Part shown: positions 19,477 to 28,619 of the stretch, in pieces | Numbering within the stretch: position 1 is the first letter of the stretch | Layout: every line of letters begins with the position of its first letter | NCBI RefSeq assembly: GCF_000176035.2 | Contig: NC_015675.1 | Location: 6,452,001 to 6,516,000, forward strand | Direction of reading: 5' to 3' | DNA length: 64,000 nucleotides | Source of the DNA: Mesorhizobium opportunistum WSM2075 | GTDB taxonomy: Bacteria > Pseudomonadota > Alphaproteobacteria > Rhizobiales > Rhizobiaceae | Program-made: the position numbers and the translations under genes | The notes under the pieces: model-generated | What the model was told of the DNA's origin: nothing | Database searches by the model: none | Seen by the model: only the letters and a program-made list of their open reading frames with translations

Positions 19477-19960
19477 CCGAAGTCAGGCCCGTGCGGTGCG
19501 GCTGGTTCTGGATAAGACGAGCATTTCCTCGCGCTGGGCGGCGGTCATGTCGGTTGCCGCCAAGATGGGCTGCACAGCGGAGACGCTCAATGAGTGGGTG
19601 ACGAGGTTCGAGCGCCTGCGGTCCCACGGATGTCGCGATTAAGCTCAAGGCTTCGGAACGTGTGAACCGCGAGCTTCGAACCTATTTTTCCCACGATCGC
19701 CTTTATCGACGGTCACCGCAGGGGGCATGGGTCGAGCTGATTTTCAAGGTGTTGCCGGTCGCCCCGTCGGCCTGCCACCACCATTTCGCCAAGCCCATCG
19801 ATCTCTCCCGCCTCTCGGCTTAGGCGAGAGGGATGAGGCTTTGTAGGATGAGGTGCGGCGCGTGTTTGAAGCGAGCTTCCGCGTCGACGGCGTTCGCAAG
19901 GTCTGGCGCCAGTTGCAGCGCGGGAGCTTCGATGTCGTCCCCTGCACGGTTGCCTGCCTC
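19477..19960 (+). pseudogene. IS3-family transposase remnant (OrfA and OrfB pieces)
   Basis: OrfA reads RAVRLVLDKTSISSRWAAVM, then SVAAKMGCTAETLNEWVTRF. OrfB pieces follow in other frames: FIDGHRR, KVLPVAPSACHHHFAKPIDL, and VRRVFEASFRVDGVRKVWRQ with LQRGSFDVVPCTVACL. This is the order of an IS3 element (helix-turn-helix protein, then the HTH_21-like N-terminus of the integrase). The catalytic core is gone; the sequence passes straight into an MmgE/PrpD gene fragment at about 19962. Confidence 0.7.
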
Positions 19961-19961
19961 C

Positions 19962-20281
19962 ACGCTTGCTCCAATCGCCGCTGCCGCCGCATGCGCTCAG
20001 GCCATGGACATGCCGAGCGAACGCATCGCGGCCGCGATGAGTATGGGTCCAGCGCATCTGCGGGGCTTCAGCATCAGTTCGGAACAGACATGAAGGTTGC
20101 CCATGTTGGCATAGCTGCCAGGGGCGGAGAGTATTCGCGCCTGGCGCAGAGGGCTGGCGACCCAATGTCAGACTCCGAGTTGATGCGAAAGACCAAGGCT
20201 TGTGGCGCTCCCGACGAGCTCGTCGTTTCTCCTTACCGACGTTGCTCTATTCCTGCCTATCAAGTCGACCGCGATTTTTCT
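19962..20281 (+). pseudogene. MmgE/PrpD-family gene fragment
   Basis: The plus strand encodes STLAPIAAAAACAQAMDMPS, then ERIAAAMSMG and (frameshifted) SASAGLQHQFGTDMKVAHVG with IAARGG. It then jumps to DPMSDSELMRKTKACGAPDE and the C-terminal end. The intact gene at 53453-54802 has the same segments in the same order with about 200 residues between the last two. So this is a decayed paralogue with an internal deletion. The sequence after it also matches the sequence after the intact gene. Confidence 0.75.
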
Positions 20282-20385
20282 GAAGGCATTGCTGGCCGCC
20301 AGAGGGCAACTGCCTGGCCCTCCTCCGCACCCGATCCTTGGTGCCATGAGCAACCGGTACATTCGAACCAATTCTCGGAATCCAA

Positions 20386-20436
20386 TTGACTTAGAAACGT
20401 TTGTATGACAATGTCAATTCCTACGAACAAACGTTT
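20386..20436 (+). promoter_or_regulatory. Putative promoter with AAACGTTTGT inverted repeat
   Basis: TTGACT (20386-20391) is followed by AAACGTTTGT (20395-20404), with a perfect inverted copy ACAAACGTTT at 20427-20436. The first part, AATTGACT-N3-AAACGTTTGTA, recurs upstream of the binding-protein gene at 53233. A CG-centred palindrome next to a -35 box suggests a repressor operator, but the regulator is unknown. Confidence 0.5.
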
Positions 20437-20521
20437 GCTTTTCGCAAGTCGACAGCGACGGCATCGAGATTTGCCACGACCCTGCGGAATCTGAACCCTC
20501 TCAGTTTGAAAGGTGTCACTC

Positions 20522-21253
20522 ATGGTCTTGCAAGGCCGCCGCCCGGTCCTCGGAATTCTTGAGCTTGATGAAGGACTGGCACCTGATGGCGCGTTCCTTA
20601 TTGCAAGGGAGGGTTCTATGTTGCATCCAGCGACCTTTGATGGCCCGATCATCATGGAAATAGTGGAAGGCGCCTTCGCCGAGACTATTGTGCGCGGTGA
20701 GCCGTCTCTTAGGCTTAAGGACGCTTGTGTTGCTGCAGCGAGACGACTAGTCGAACGAGGCGCTGACGTAATCTCTGCTGACTGCGGTTTTTTCGTTCGC
20801 TATCAGGCAGCGGTTGCGGCTGCAGTCAATATACCCGTCGTGATGTCCAGCCTGCTACTCGTTCCGGCGTTGCTGCGGCAGCTATCGCCCGCTCAGAAGC
20901 TGGCGGTAGTAGCGGCTGACTCCCGACACTGCACCGAAGATCTGTTGGGGATAGAGAAGCCCGTCGATCGATCGAAAGTAGTCGTCGGAGGGATTGAAGG
21001 CGGTATGTTCGTAGGTAACGCGTTCGCGCGGCCATACATCCAAACCGATGTTGGACAAATTGAATCGGAAGTCGCAGCTTGTGTCGCGCAACTGCGCTCC
21101 GAACATTCTGAGATTGGAACCCTACTTTTCGAATGCACGGCTTTCCCGAGTATCAAAAACGCCCTACGCCGCATAACAGGGCTGCCGATCTACGACATCA
21201 CGGACCTTTGTCGGCTGACGCTCGCGTCGGTTGCTAGCCCTGAATTGTCATGA
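20522..21253 (+). CDS. Asp/Glu (hydantoin) racemase-superfamily enzyme
   Basis: A 243-residue protein of the aspartate/glutamate/hydantoin racemase superfamily. It has the two catalytic cysteines expected: C88 in VISADCGFFVRY and C205 in LFECTAFPS, one per alpha/beta lobe. Such enzymes racemise amino acids or hydantoins, or decarboxylate malonates, without cofactor. Which applies here cannot be told. ATG 20522 is preferred, with AAAGG 9 bases upstream; a GTG at 20513 is too close to that site. It is the first gene of a plus-strand run that continues with an amino-acid ABC system at 21699, though a nod-box-like element and an amidase scrap lie between them. Its own promoter resembles that of the 53233 transporter gene. 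Confidence 0.8.
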   Translation: MVLQGRRPVLGILELDEGLAPDGAFLIAREGSMLHPATFDGPIIMEIVEGAFAETIVRGEPSLRLKDACVAAARRLVERGADVISADCGFFVRYQAAVAAAVNIPVVMSSLLLVPALLRQLSPAQKLAVVAADSRHCTEDLLGIEKPVDRSKVVVGGIEGGMFVGNAFARPYIQTDVGQIESEVAACVAQLRSEHSEIGTLLFECTAFPSIKNALRRITGLPIYDITDLCRLTLASVASPELS

Positions 21254-21387
21254 ATAACGATCAAGCTGTGGTTCCAACACAAAGCCCGCACGCCCATGGC
21301 AGTAAGCGGGATAGTGCGTCTTCGTGTTGTTCCCGGTGGGGCATTGGCACCGGAGTGCCGTTGTAGTGAGGGCGTCACCGGCAATCA

Positions 21388-21470
21388 GTGGGATTTGGAG
21401 CAGCAGCGGCAGTAGCCGCCGGCATCACACCTATTACCCACGGTAGCAAAGGCGGCCGGTCAACTCACAT
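21388..21470 (+). pseudogene. Amidase gene fragment
   Basis: The plus strand encodes GAAAAVAAGITPITHGSKGG. This nearly equals residues 151-170 of the intact amidase at 34485-35915 (GAAAAVAAGITPIAHGSDGG), just before its catalytic Ser. About 25 codons remain. The fragment ends exactly where nod-box-like element 5 begins. Confidence 0.6.
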
Positions 21471-21515
21471 CATCTCAGACTCAGATGGCCACAATCGACA
21501 AACTGAATTTGACGG
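21471..21515 (+). promoter_or_regulatory. Nod-box-like element 5
   Basis: CATCTCAGACTCAGATG (21471-21487), then GCCA, CAATCG, then CAAACTGAATTTGACGG ending at 21515, reading toward the gene at 21699. This copy fits the nod-box layout ATC-N9-GATG-N4-YNATC exactly. TTGACG could be the -35 box. Confidence 0.72.
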
Positions 21516-21698
21516 CAGCCACTCAGCGGTTTTGACTGACAAGGCGCTAATCGTTTCTGATGCACCAGCGCCATGCATATCTAGTCAACAGGAACGCCTG
21601 CCCGAAATGCAGGCATGAATGTAGTCATTGAGAGTACGCGCAGACACGACCTTGCTTCGCTAACGGGCCAAGAACGGCAAAAAAGATGGGAGAGACGG

Positions 21699-22535
21699 AT
21701 GAATCGGCTTATAACGATGATTGCAGCTGCAGCCTCACTCGCAGTTGCGTCCGGCGGTAGCCCGTCCAGGGCCAACGCCGGCGAAGTTCTGGATCGCGTG
21801 CTCGCCACAAAGACGCTGACGGTGGCGGTGGGGCCGGATTGGGGACCCCTGTCCCATTTGAACGACAAACATGAGCTCGATGGTTCCGATATCGACCTTG
21901 CCAAGGCCATCGCGAAATCCCTTGGCGTGGAGGTAAAGTTCGTAACGACGAACTGGGATATGATAGCGGCAGGCAAGTGGCAGGGCCGTTGGGATATGGG
22001 CATGGGTCAAATGACGCCTACGAAGGAACGTGCCAAACTATTTGAGTTCGTCACTTACAGTTACATTCCAGAGGTAGCCATCGTACACAAGGATAGTAAG
22101 GCGACGAAACTTTCCGACCTCGACGGCAAGGTTATCGGTGTCGGATCGGGCGACGTGGCAGAGTCCTATGCCAAACATAACTTTACGCCCGGATGGGTCA
22201 CCGCTAAACCAGTAAAGTACCAATTTACACCTGGCGAGCTGAAGATTTACCAAACGGACAGCCTTTTGTACGACGACCTTCGCCTGGGAGATGGAGTACG
22301 GCTTGATGCGGTGCTTAACTCTGATAACGGGGCTAGAAATGCGATAAAGGCCGGGTATCCAATTAAGATCCTTGACGAGCCGTTGTTCTCGGGGCCGGCT
22401 GCTATTTCCATTCTCCATGGCGACAAGGAATTCCTCGACAGGGTTGCGGCTGCCGTGAAAACGATGAGGGATGATGGCACCCTCGCCAAGCAGTCCATGA
22501 AATGGTTCGGCGCGGACTACAGCGTCGACAGATAA
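21699..22535 (+). CDS. Amino-acid ABC transporter substrate-binding protein, family 3
   Basis: A 278-residue periplasmic binding protein of family 3 (polar amino acids and derivatives). The N-terminal MNRLITMIAAAASLAVASGG is a signal peptide, with cleavage probable near ANAGEV. The mature protein has LTVAVGPDWGPLSHLN, then LDGSDIDLAKAIAKSLGVEV, WDMGMGQMTPTKERAKLFEF and LDGKVIGVGSGDVAESYA, all typical of the family. ATG 21699 is chosen over 21615 because it is preceded by GGGAGAGACGG and starts the signal peptide directly. A perfect 10-bp hairpin follows the stop, and permease and ATPase genes follow in the same direction. Nod-box-like element 5 lies about 185 bp upstream, so the transporter is a predicted regulon member. 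Confidence 0.9.
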   Translation: MNRLITMIAAAASLAVASGGSPSRANAGEVLDRVLATKTLTVAVGPDWGPLSHLNDKHELDGSDIDLAKAIAKSLGVEVKFVTTNWDMIAAGKWQGRWDMGMGQMTPTKERAKLFEFVTYSYIPEVAIVHKDSKATKLSDLDGKVIGVGSGDVAESYAKHNFTPGWVTAKPVKYQFTPGELKIYQTDSLLYDDLRLGDGVRLDAVLNSDNGARNAIKAGYPIKILDEPLFSGPAAISILHGDKEFLDRVAAAVKTMRDDGTLAKQSMKWFGADYSVDR

Positions 22536-22546
22536 TTGCAAAGCAT

Positions 22547-22574
22547 AGCGGCCCCGCTGTCGGGGCCGCTCTTT
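22547..22574 (+). terminator. Intercistronic hairpin, terminator or attenuator
   Basis: AGCGGCCCCG (22547-22556) pairs perfectly with CGGGGCCGCT (22561-22570) across a 4-base CTGT loop, followed by CTTT. The short T-run suggests partial termination. Placed between the binding-protein and permease genes, it would favour high expression of the binding protein, a common arrangement. Confidence 0.75.
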
Positions 22575-22587
22575 GAAAGCGCTGCTC

Positions 22588-23562
22588 ATGCTTTATCAGG
22601 ACAACGTCGAGTCCGAGGTCCTCGTCCACAAGCCGTGGTTCGTTGCTTCAATTTTTGCCGTAGTGCTCGCGGTTTTTCTTATGTTCAATCTTACGGGCAC
22701 CACCTTTGGCGAGCTCATGCGGCCTGTCATCGGCGACCCGGCGCAAAGTGGGATCTATGGTCGCTTCGCGATCGCGTTTGTGATAGCGATCATATTCTGT
22801 CTCAACATCGTTTTGATCGGTTTTGTTTCGCTGAAGGTGCAAATCGGTGTTGTCTGGGCCGAGCTACTGGTTCTGTTTCTTGCCTTCTTCAAGTCATTTA
22901 ACCTGAGCATGCCCTTCATCTGGGAGAATTTACCATATCTGATCACGCAGGGAGCGGTTACGACGATCTATATCTCGGCGGTTTCACTGATATTCGCTTC
23001 GATCATCGCGATGATTGCCGCGATTGCAAAGCTTTCAAGCAATGGCTTCGCCTATGCAATCGCCAGTTTCTACACATCATTTTTCCGTGGCCTGCCGCTG
23101 CTGGTCCAGATTTACCTGATTTACCTCGGACTGCCGCAACTTGGTATCTTTATCAACGCCGTTCCTTCAGGCGTCTTGGCGCTGTCGCTTTGCACCGGAG
23201 CCTACATGACAGAAATTTTCCGTGCCGGTATCCAGAGCATCGACCGCGGCCAATGGGAAGCTTCGCGATCCATGGGTTTCGGCTTCGGTCTTACGATGCG
23301 TAGGATCATACTGCCGCAGGCGCTTCCGGTCATCATTCCCCCAATGGGAAACACGTTCATCTCAATGCTGAAGGACAGCTCACTCGTCTCCATCCTCGGT
23401 GTGTGGGAGCTCACGTTCCTTGCTCGCACACTCGGCCAGCCGACTTTTCAACACATGGAGATGCTCATAACGGCCGCAATTATATATTGGATTATGTCCA
23501 TCTGCCTGGAACTGGTCCAGTCCAGGATCGAGCGCCACTTTGCTAGAAGCAAGGTGCGGTGA
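22588..23562 (+). CDS. Amino-acid ABC transporter permease
   Basis: A 324-residue permease of the HisM/GlnP family. About 110 residues with three hydrophobic spans precede the usual permease domain, which starts near [20 protein letters not shown]. This extension makes it longer than typical members (about 220 residues). The EAA loop is [19 protein letters not shown] followed by [13 protein letters not shown]. It is the only permease between the binding-protein and ATPase genes, so it probably acts as a homodimer. ATG 22588 is chosen; a TTG at 22573 lies within the hairpin tail and is less likely. Confidence 0.9.
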   Translation: MLYQDNVESEVLVHKPWFVASIFAVVLAVFLMFNLTGTTFGELMRPVIGDPAQSGIYGRFAIAFVIAIIFCLNIVLIGFVSLKVQIGVVWAELLVLFLAFFKSFNLSMPFIWENLPYLITQGAVTTIYISAVSLIFASIIAMIAAIAKLSSNGFAYAIASFYTSFFRGLPLLVQIYLIYLGLPQLGIFINAVPSGVLALSLCTGAYMTEIFRAGIQSIDRGQWEASRSMGFGFGLTMRRIILPQALPVIIPPMGNTFISMLKDSSLVSILGVWELTFLARTLGQPTFQHMEMLITAAIIYWIMSICLELVQSRIERHFARSKVR

Positions 23563-23692
23563 TGGTCGTCAGCATAGGCAAGGTCACGTGAAGCACGCTC
23601 CAAAATTGTACGGCCCATCTAAGACGACTGTCGAGATAAGCTCCCCCGGGTCAAGTTCGGATCGGGGTTATCGGGCGGCCAGAGGAGTGGCA

Positions 23693-24433
23693 GTGAGTGA
23701 TACAGTTATCGAAGCTAAGAACGTCTCGAAGTGGTACGGCACCTTCAGAGCATTGACTGACGTCAATCTCACGGTCCGCAAGGGCGAACGCATCGTTATC
23801 TGCGGCCCCTCCGGATCGGGAAAGTCGACGCTAATCCGCTGCTTTAATCGGCTCGAGGCGCACCAAGAGGGCGAGATCACTGTCAATGGGATCCGGTTGC
23901 ATAACAAAATGCGCGACCTGGCTGAGGTTCGTACGAACGTCGGCATGGTGTTCCAGCACTTCAATCTCTTCCCGCATATGACGGTGCTGATGAACTGCAT
24001 GGCAGCGCCGATGTGGATTAAGGGTATGTCAGAGGCCGAGGCAAAGAAGATCGCGCTAAAATTCCTCGAGCGCGTACGCATACCCGAGCAGGCGAACAAA
24101 TTCCCTGGTCAACTCTCCGGAGGACAACAGCAGCGCGTCGCAATTGCCCGCTCGCTCTGCATGGAGCCTGCGGTCATGCTTTTCGACGAGCCGACCTCGT
24201 CTCTCGATCCGGAGATGGTCGCTGAGGTGCTCGAGACCATGACCAGTCTCGCGCGCGAGGGCATGACGATGGTCTGCGTCACCCACGAGATGGGTTTCGC
24301 GCGCTCCGTCGCCGATCGCGTCATCTTCATGGATGCAGGCCGGATCGTCGAGGAAGGCAAGCCGCACGACTTCTTCACCAAGCCTCAGCACGAAAGAACA
24401 AAGCTCTTCCTCCATCAAATCTTGTCGCACTGA
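23693..24433 (+). CDS. Amino-acid ABC transporter ATPase (GlnQ/HisP-like)
   Basis: A 246-residue ATP-binding subunit of the polar amino-acid transporter family. It has Walker [11 protein letters not shown]-loop [10 protein letters not shown], signature LSGGQQQR, Walker [15 protein letters not shown] and H-loop [12 protein letters not shown] 23693 is the start, preceded by AGAGGAG at good spacing; the open frame upstream to 23540 overlaps the permease and has no domain. It completes the importer that begins at 21699. It is closely similar in motifs to the second ATPase at 50089-50832. Confidence 0.92.
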   Translation: MSDTVIEAKNVSKWYGTFRALTDVNLTVRKGERIVICGPSGSGKSTLIRCFNRLEAHQEGEITVNGIRLHNKMRDLAEVRTNVGMVFQHFNLFPHMTVLMNCMAAPMWIKGMSEAEAKKIALKFLERVRIPEQANKFPGQLSGGQQQRVAIARSLCMEPAVMLFDEPTSSLDPEMVAEVLETMTSLAREGMTMVCVTHEMGFARSVADRVIFMDAGRIVEEGKPHDFFTKPQHERTKLFLHQILSH

Positions 24434-24559
24434 GTTGATCAATCGGGCGGATCTGATTTAGCGACTATCAGAATTATCGAGAGACGAGCAACATAAGCAA
24501 TATTAGTTGATTGCAACAGATCTCGGCCACAAAGCAACGGTCGCTTTAGCCAATCTTGT

Positions 24560-24602
24560 CATCTGAGTTTTAGATGAATCACATCGCCCAAACAGTATTT
24601 GA
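24560..24602 (+). promoter_or_regulatory. Nod-box-like element 6
   Basis: CATCTGAGTTTTAGATG (24560-24576), then AATC, ACATCG, then CAAACAGTATTTGAAC, reading toward the MFS gene at 24844. The spacing to the TCAAAT block is one base longer than in the other nine. It lies about 240 bp before the gene. Confidence 0.6.
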
Positions 24603-24843
24603 ACACACCTAGCTCAAACGTCGTGGCTTCCGCCTAGAGTGAGATTCAAATTGCAGCGCCGTTGGAAAAACGACGGTGGATCGCGCTCGATGGTAGTACT
24701 GCCTGCGTTCATCGTTATGGGTGTGAGGCCGCTACCCTTGTGGGTTAGTGGGCGCGCGAGCGCGTGGCAGCTTGGCTTTAAGGGCGTGGCATATTTGGGT
24801 GCTTGTGAATTCGCGCCAGCAGTCGATCCCGAAAGCTTCCACA

Positions 24844-26514
24844 ATGGCAAAGAGAACATCTCCACTCGTGCCGTTTCAACACAAGAGGTTCCGTTCTCTG
24901 TGGTCGGCTGCATTTGTTTCGAACCTTGGCACCCTAGTCGAGGGCGTGGCTGCTGCATGGCTGATGACGAGCATTGCCACGTCGCCTGGTATGGTGGCGC
25001 TCGTCCAGTCATCGACTACGCTGCCGTACATGATCTTTTCGCTCGCAGCGGGAGCGCTCGCAGATAACTCTGATCGCCGCCGGATTATGTTGACGGCTCA
25101 ACTGCTGATGGTGTGCGTTTCCGCGTCTTTGGCGTTTTTGGCCTATACCCAGGCACTCACACCCTGGACTCTGTTGAGTCTCACGTTCCTGATCGGCTGT
25201 GGTTGGGCGTTGCACGACCCATCGTGGCAAGCTTCGATGGGAGATATCCTCCCTCGCGAGCACCTATCAAGCGCAGTTGCACTTAACGGCATGAGCTACA
25301 ATCTCATGCGCAGCATCGGACCGGCCATTGGTGGGCTCATTGTAGCGGCAGCCGGTGCGGCCTTTGCGTTTCTTTTCAAATTCTTTTGCTACTTCGCCCT
25401 GATCATCGCGCTCTTGCGATGGAAAACTGTACGTGCGCGACAGCCGCTTCCGCGTGAGGCTTTCGGTAGTGCGATGGGCGCCGGCTTCCGCTATGTGCTG
25501 CTGTCGCCGAACCTTCTCAAGGTGATGTGTCGGAGTTTCGTTTTCGGTCTCACCGCCATCGTCATTCTGGCTCTGCTGCCGCTCATTGCCCGAGAACAGG
25601 TGAAGGGTACTGCCATAATCTACGGCGTGATGCTCGGCTTCTTTGGCCTGGGTGCCATTTGCGGCGCGCTTCTTATCACACGGAGCCGCGAAGTTCTCAC
25701 CAACGAGTGGGTCATTCGTGGCGCATTCTTTGTGCTGGCGATCATCTGCTTCTTTCTGGCATCGTGCGAACACGTTTGGTTGAGCTGCCTTCTCCTCATG
25801 CCGGCTGGTGCGGCCTGGCTGCAGGCATTCTCGCTGTCCAACGTGACGGTTCAGCTTTCGGCGCCACGGTGGGTGGTTGGACGAGCTCTCTCCCTCTACC
25901 AGACGGCTACATATGGCGGCATGGCGGCGGGCAGCTGGATCTGGGGTGAATTGGCGGACATCCAGGGTGTTTCCGGGGCTTTGTTCGTTGCTAGCCTCGT
26001 TCTTGTCTTCGGGGGGCTGATCGGCATTCTTCTTCACCAACCGGATTTCGAAACACTCAATCTCGACCCGACCAATAAGTTCAGCGAACCGGCGCTGCAA
26101 CTTGACCTGCGATCGCGCAGCGGACCGATCATGGCGATGGTTGATTATCGCATCGATCAGAAAGAAGTTCCAGAATTCCTCATCGTGATGACATCGTGGC
26201 GAAAAGCCCGACTCCGAGACGGTGCCAGGCAGTGGTCGCTGCTGCGCGACTTAGAAAAGCCCGGACTGTGGACCGAGTGTTACCACGTACCAACATGGGT
26301 CGAACATTTGCGACACAACCAGAGGCAGACCCATGCCGACGCTGAAATCGCAGCGCGCCTGGACGCACTGCACCAAGGCGATTGCCCGCCCAAATCCATC
26401 AAGATCGAACGGCAGACGTGCGGGTACACGACGACATGCCGCTTAAGCCCCACTTGGACAGGTCTTGAGCGAAAGGCCGGAAGCGGCGTCCCAAGTTCAA
26501 CTTGCCAAGCCTAG
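24844..26514 (+). CDS. MFS exporter with C-terminal cytosolic domain (MFS_3 type)
   Basis: A 556-residue major-facilitator protein of the EntS-like MFS_3 family. It begins KRFRSLWSAAFVSNLGTLVE followed by GVAAAWLMTSIA, and has about twelve hydrophobic spans. The loop motif LADNSDRRRIML follows the second span. After the last span (about residue 415) comes a soluble domain (MVDYRIDQKEVPEFLIVMTS, WRKARLRDGARQWSLLRDLE, WVEHLRHNQRQTHADAEI) that resembles the dimeric alpha/beta-barrel domain often fused to this family. Members export siderophores, drugs or metabolites. ATG 24844 starts the conserved N-terminus; ATG 24748 is possible. The last 20 residues may be altered, since transposase debris begins at 26515. 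It is the only exporter in the predicted regulon. Confidence 0.85.
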   Translation: MAKRTSPLVPFQHKRFRSLWSAAFVSNLGTLVEGVAAAWLMTSIATSPGMVALVQSSTTLPYMIFSLAAGALADNSDRRRIMLTAQLLMVCVSASLAFLAYTQALTPWTLLSLTFLIGCGWALHDPSWQASMGDILPREHLSSAVALNGMSYNLMRSIGPAIGGLIVAAAGAAFAFLFKFFCYFALIIALLRWKTVRARQPLPREAFGSAMGAGFRYVLLSPNLLKVMCRSFVFGLTAIVILALLPLIAREQVKGTAIIYGVMLGFFGLGAICGALLITRSREVLTNEWVIRGAFFVLAIICFFLASCEHVWLSCLLLMPAGAAWLQAFSLSNVTVQLSAPRWVVGRALSLYQTATYGGMAAGSWIWGELADIQGVSGALFVASLVLVFGGLIGILLHQPDFETLNLDPTNKFSEPALQLDLRSRSGPIMAMVDYRIDQKEVPEFLIVMTSWRKARLRDGARQWSLLRDLEKPGLWTECYHVPTWVEHLRHNQRQTHADAEIAARLDALHQGDCPPKSIKIERQTCGYTTTCRLSPTWTGLERKAGSGVPSSTCQA

Positions 26515-26990
26515 GTGTTTAGTCCCGGCATTTGCTGGAGCGGATTGAGGGTGAAGCGCTCGGGCTGGGAAGCCCATGCCTTGCAGATGAACTCGTAGGG
26601 GGTGAGACCTTTGAGGTCTTGAGCCTGCGACCGAAGTTGTAGGCTGTGACGAACTCGGCAAGGTGCCGACGCAGTTGGTCGTGATCGTCGTAGTGGAAAC
26701 GCTTGACCGTAGCGTCCTTGATGGTGCGGTTCATGCGCCCGACCTGGCCGTTGGTCCAAGGATGCTTTGGCTTTGTGGTTCGATGTTCGATATCGTTCCT
26801 GGCGCGGGCGAGTTCGAAGGCATGAGCCCGGAATATCTCGCCATTTGCGATCGCTTCCTTGATCAGTGGAACGGCCGAACCGCCAGCTCCTGGCGTGGTG
26901 AACTCGCTGCCATAGCACCTACCGAAGGAATGATGAGAGGCAACCGAGACATCGGTGCGCGCAGCTTTTTCGCTGCAGGCGCGCACCGAT
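26515..26990 (-). pseudogene. IS481-family transposase C-terminal remnant
   Basis: The minus strand encodes AVPLIKEAIANGEIFRAHAF, ELARARNDIEHRTTKPKHPW and TNGQVGRMNRTIKDATVKRF, then DQLRRHLAEFVTAYNFGRRL. After a frameshift it ends TPYEFICKAWASQPERFTLN and PLQQMPGLNT. This is the C-terminal half of an IS481 transposase, including the last Glu region. The earlier catalytic Asp residues are missing. Confidence 0.75.
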
Positions 26991-27062
26991 CGAGGTGGCC
27001 ATGGCCAGTCGAAGGATCTCTTGAATGTGAATGTTCACAACCCATTCCGGAGAGACCGACCA

Positions 27063-27555
27063 CGACCAGCCCAAATGTTATACCCGCCGATGCGGTGTTG
27101 GTAGCGATCGATATCGCCAAGGTCCGCAATGAAGTCCTGATTGAAGCCTCCGGCCACAAGCGCCGCAGCCGGCTGCCGGTTCTCAACACCCGCGCAGAGC
27201 ATGACCGGCTGATCGAGATTCTGCAGGCGTATTGCCAACCGGTGGTCTGCGGCTTCGAAGCGACGGGCAATTATCATCGCCCTATCGCATGGCGTTTGGC
27301 TGAGGCAGGCTTCGAGGTGCGGCTGGTGTCGTCACTGGCGCTCGCCCGAACCCGGGAGGCCTTGCACAACAGTTGGGACAAGAACGATCCCCAGGATGCG
27401 CAGGTGATCCTGCACATGCTCAGGATCCAGGCGACGCAGCGCTATCACGATCCGCTGCGCGCCGGAATAAACAACGTACAGGAACTGTCGAAGACGCATG
27501 AGGCGATCGCCAGAGCCAAGACCGAGATCCAGCACCGCATCCGGGATCTTGTGAT
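27063..27555 (+). pseudogene. IS110-family transposase N-terminal remnant
   Basis: It begins VLVAIDIAKVRNEVLIEASG, continues LIEILQAYCQPVVCGFEATG and NYHRPIAWRLAEAGFEVRLV, then SWDKNDPQDAQVILHMLRIQ and QRYHDPLRAGINNVQELSK. These are the DEDD domain motifs of an IS110 transposase (I-D-I-A-K, E-A-T-G-N-Y, KNDPxDA). The frame leaves the family at about 27555, where an oppositely oriented recombinase remnant starts. The C-terminal half is gone. Confidence 0.75.
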
Positions 27556-27559
27556 GCGA

Positions 27560-28245
27560 TCTGTGTGCGGTGACCCGCTCCCGTGTCCAGCGATTGCCAT
27601 GCCCGGTCACCAAGCCGTTGCGGTTGAGAATGCTGGCGATCAGATCATCGCTGGCGATCAGCACCAGTTGCCGGATGGCTGCGATGATATCGGTGGAGGT
27701 GCTGCTGCGCTGTCCGCGCCGGCGCTTCGGCAGGCGCAGCTCGGTATGGGTGCCGCCAATCCAATGGATCAGCAGCACGATCTCGGAGGCATGATCGTCG
27801 AAATTGGCGACCACCTTCTGAATGACCGTGCGCACGATGCGCTTCTTGAGCCTGGCGTCCGTCGTTGGCGCCGACCAGACAGCCTGAAGGTCTGTGGCCA
27901 GCGCCGTGATGCCGTTGCCAACACAGGTGATGGCCTTGGCGTCGCGGCATCATGCGCGGCGATCTTGCTCTCGATCTCACCGACACGGATGAGTGCCTGG
28001 TTCCAACTCGCGCCGCAACCGTACCGACCTTGCCGAGGCAGACCTCGGCGACCCTCCGGTCGAAGCCGGCACGCGCGACGCCGCCGGCGGCAGAACGGGC
28101 CGAGATCGTCGTCGATCGTCTCTACGCGAGAGCAGCCAAGCGCCGTCAGGCGATCGCGGGTCGCATACTGAAGCATGCTGCTCTCAGGATTGTGCAGGAC
28201 CTGATGGGCTGACGACTGCACATACAGGATCGCTTTACGCTCCAA
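27560..28245 (-). pseudogene. Large serine recombinase remnant with internal deletion
   Basis: The minus strand starts RKAILYVQSSAHQVLHNPES, then SMLQYATRDRLTALGCSRVE and TIDDDLG, the N-terminal resolvase-like domain of a large serine recombinase. In other frames it continues LIRVGEIESKIAAHD, KKRIVRTVIQKVVANFDDHA, HTELRLPKRRRGQRSSTSTD and LNRNGLVTGHGNRWTRERVT, which are C-terminal parts. Most of the catalytic and zinc-ribbon region is deleted. A related remnant lies at 9190-9911. Confidence 0.65.
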
Positions 28246-28439
28246 ACGTCATTTGCCCATCCTGACCCGCGGGTCCTTGCGAGGATCGTGAGCGTCCGGG
28301 TGCGGGCGTCGAGATCGCTCCACGTCACTCTGCACATTTTCTCCTGTCACATCGCCGTGCGATCACGAAGCGGATGATGCGACCCATCGGGATCAATTGA
28401 CGGGGTTGCCCTCGAAGTGGGCTAACAGGCGTCTGATCT

Positions 28440-28592
28440 CGCCTTCAGTTGATCGGAGGCCGCGCTCGCGGCGATGCGGATCCTCTCTTCCGCCGAATAT
28501 TGTTTGCGGGTAGCGCGGCCGATGTCCTTAATGAATTTCTCCGCCGGCTCCTTCCGTGGCCTGTATGCGTTAAGCCGAGATTATCTCAATTG
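28440..28592 (-). pseudogene. IS3-family OrfA fragment
   Basis: The minus strand encodes EPAEKFIKDIGRATRKQYSA followed by EERIRIAA. This is the N-terminal helix-turn-helix part of an IS3-type OrfA. It then runs into a stop. About 40 codons remain. Confidence 0.55.
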
Positions 28593-28619
28593 GCCCGGAC
28601 GCCGGCCAGGCTTGGGAGA

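Noticed and set aside
20522..21253. Calling the racemase-like gene EutA of the ectoine pathway
   Set aside because: Only the superfamily and its two Cys residues are visible. It lacks a nod-box-like site and is not adjacent to the DoeA/DoeB-like genes, so the specific name is not supported.
26663..28171. Single long plus-strand frame of 502 codons
   Set aside because: Only its middle part (27063-27555) is an IS110 transposase. The first part is antisense to an IS481 remnant and the last part antisense to a recombinase remnant, so it is not one gene.
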